This document shows, one piece after another, positions 63,882-64,000 of a DNA stretch of 64,000 bases (within the stretch, counting starts at the first letter, position 1; each line of letters opens with the position of its first letter). The position numbers and the translations under genes were made by a program. This DNA comes from Actinomycetota bacterium (GTDB lineage Bacteria > Actinomycetota > Actinomycetes > Nanopelagicales > Nanopelagicaceae). Where the stretch lies: contig JAPLBK010000106.1 of assembly GCA_026392775.1 (NCBI GenBank), forward strand, positions 1-64,000. Reading direction: 5' to 3'. The notes under the pieces were generated by a model, which was given only the letters and a program-made list of their open reading frames with translations, was not told the DNA's origin and made no database searches.

Positions 63882-64000
63882 CTAAACAGCTCTCTCAAGC
63901 GGTAGGTCTGAAGTTTCAAACTCCTCAACATCGGGCAAATCCATGAGAACTGAAACCGTCGTTTCAGCAAAAGCGGTGTTGCGTGCGATATCCCAGCGGC
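63882..64000 (-). CDS. 3' end of an unidentified gene, cut by the window edge
   Basis: Reading leftwards from position 63998 an open frame of 38 codons ends at TAG (63882). It reads RWDIARNTAFAETTVSVLMDL and continues to SDLPLERAV. The other frame of the same DNA gives an unconvincing basic extension of the serine hydrolase, so this one is preferred. I do not recognise the family from this C-terminal fragment. Confidence 0.4.
   Translation of the reverse strand, partial: RWDIARNTAFAETTVSVLMDLPDVEEFETSDLPLERAV

Overview
This 64 kb window is a gene-packed chromosomal segment from a small-genome, low-GC actinobacterium. The pointers are actinobacterial marker genes (a SepIVA-like protein, PimB' mannosyltransferase, an NdgR-type IclR regulator, DUF3000, DUF3093, DUF3159 and DUF4193 families, a lysine-tailed HU, S16 with an acidic tail) combined with AT-leaning DNA, almost no intergenic space and overlapping stops at most convergent junctions. 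This fits the freshwater acI lineage (Nanopelagicales, e.g. Planktophila or Nanopelagicus). The assignment is inference from gene content; no database was searched. I see no prophage, IS element, CRISPR array, rRNA or tRNA.

Layout. 0-9 kb: an oxidoreductase, a damaged glucokinase next to an SRPBCC gene, a long-chain acyl-CoA ligase, a small two-component pair, PimB', an NlpC/P60 hydrolase, a RibD-like reductase and a DMT exporter. 9-20 kb: DUF3000 with RNase D, an FTR1 iron permease, a thiolase/FadB beta-oxidation pair, Dxs and aconitase. 20-30 kb: an RNA methyltransferase divergent from two TrkA proteins, DUF3159, Dut, a thioesterase, DUF3093/DUF4193, then hflX, dapF, miaA and miaB. 30-36 kb: an accessory amine module (APC permease, glutamine-synthetase-like ligase, aldehyde dehydrogenase, class I and class II amidotransferases) and an acyl-ACP desaturase. 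36-43 kb: trmD-rimM-khpA-rpsP with ffh, then glnK-amtB and ftsY. 43-52 kb: smc, rnc, rpmF, DUF177, sepIVA, coaD, a broken rsmD, recG, rpmB and thiL. 52-64 kb: a stand-alone Lrp effector domain, an amidohydrolase, ddl-gpsA-plsC, hup, leuCD with divergent ndgR, recX-recA with an SOS box, a serine hydrolase and a gene cut by the window edge.

How genes work together. The amine module resembles the gamma-glutamyl (Puu/GlnA3) route: import an amine, glutamylate it, oxidise the aldehyde, hydrolyse the glutamyl bond, feeding nitrogen to a cell that also carries AmtB/GlnK. FadD, FadA and FadB form a fatty-acid oxidation set. SRP (ffh), its receptor (ftsY), smc, rnc and ribosomal proteins form the conserved core.

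Main observations. First, most gene starts without a Shine-Dalgarno have a TANNNT -10 hexamer exactly 6 or 7 bases before the start codon, which implies widespread leaderless transcription. Two divergent pairs have these hexamers back to back. Second, glk lacks its ATP-binding N-terminus, rsmD lacks its catalytic core and changes frame, and recX lacks a usual start codon; these are either real decay or assembly errors. Third, several convergent genes share one palindromic tetramer (TTAA or CTAG) as both stop codons. I found no convincing wholly new multi-gene system; the amine module is the most interesting accessory region.
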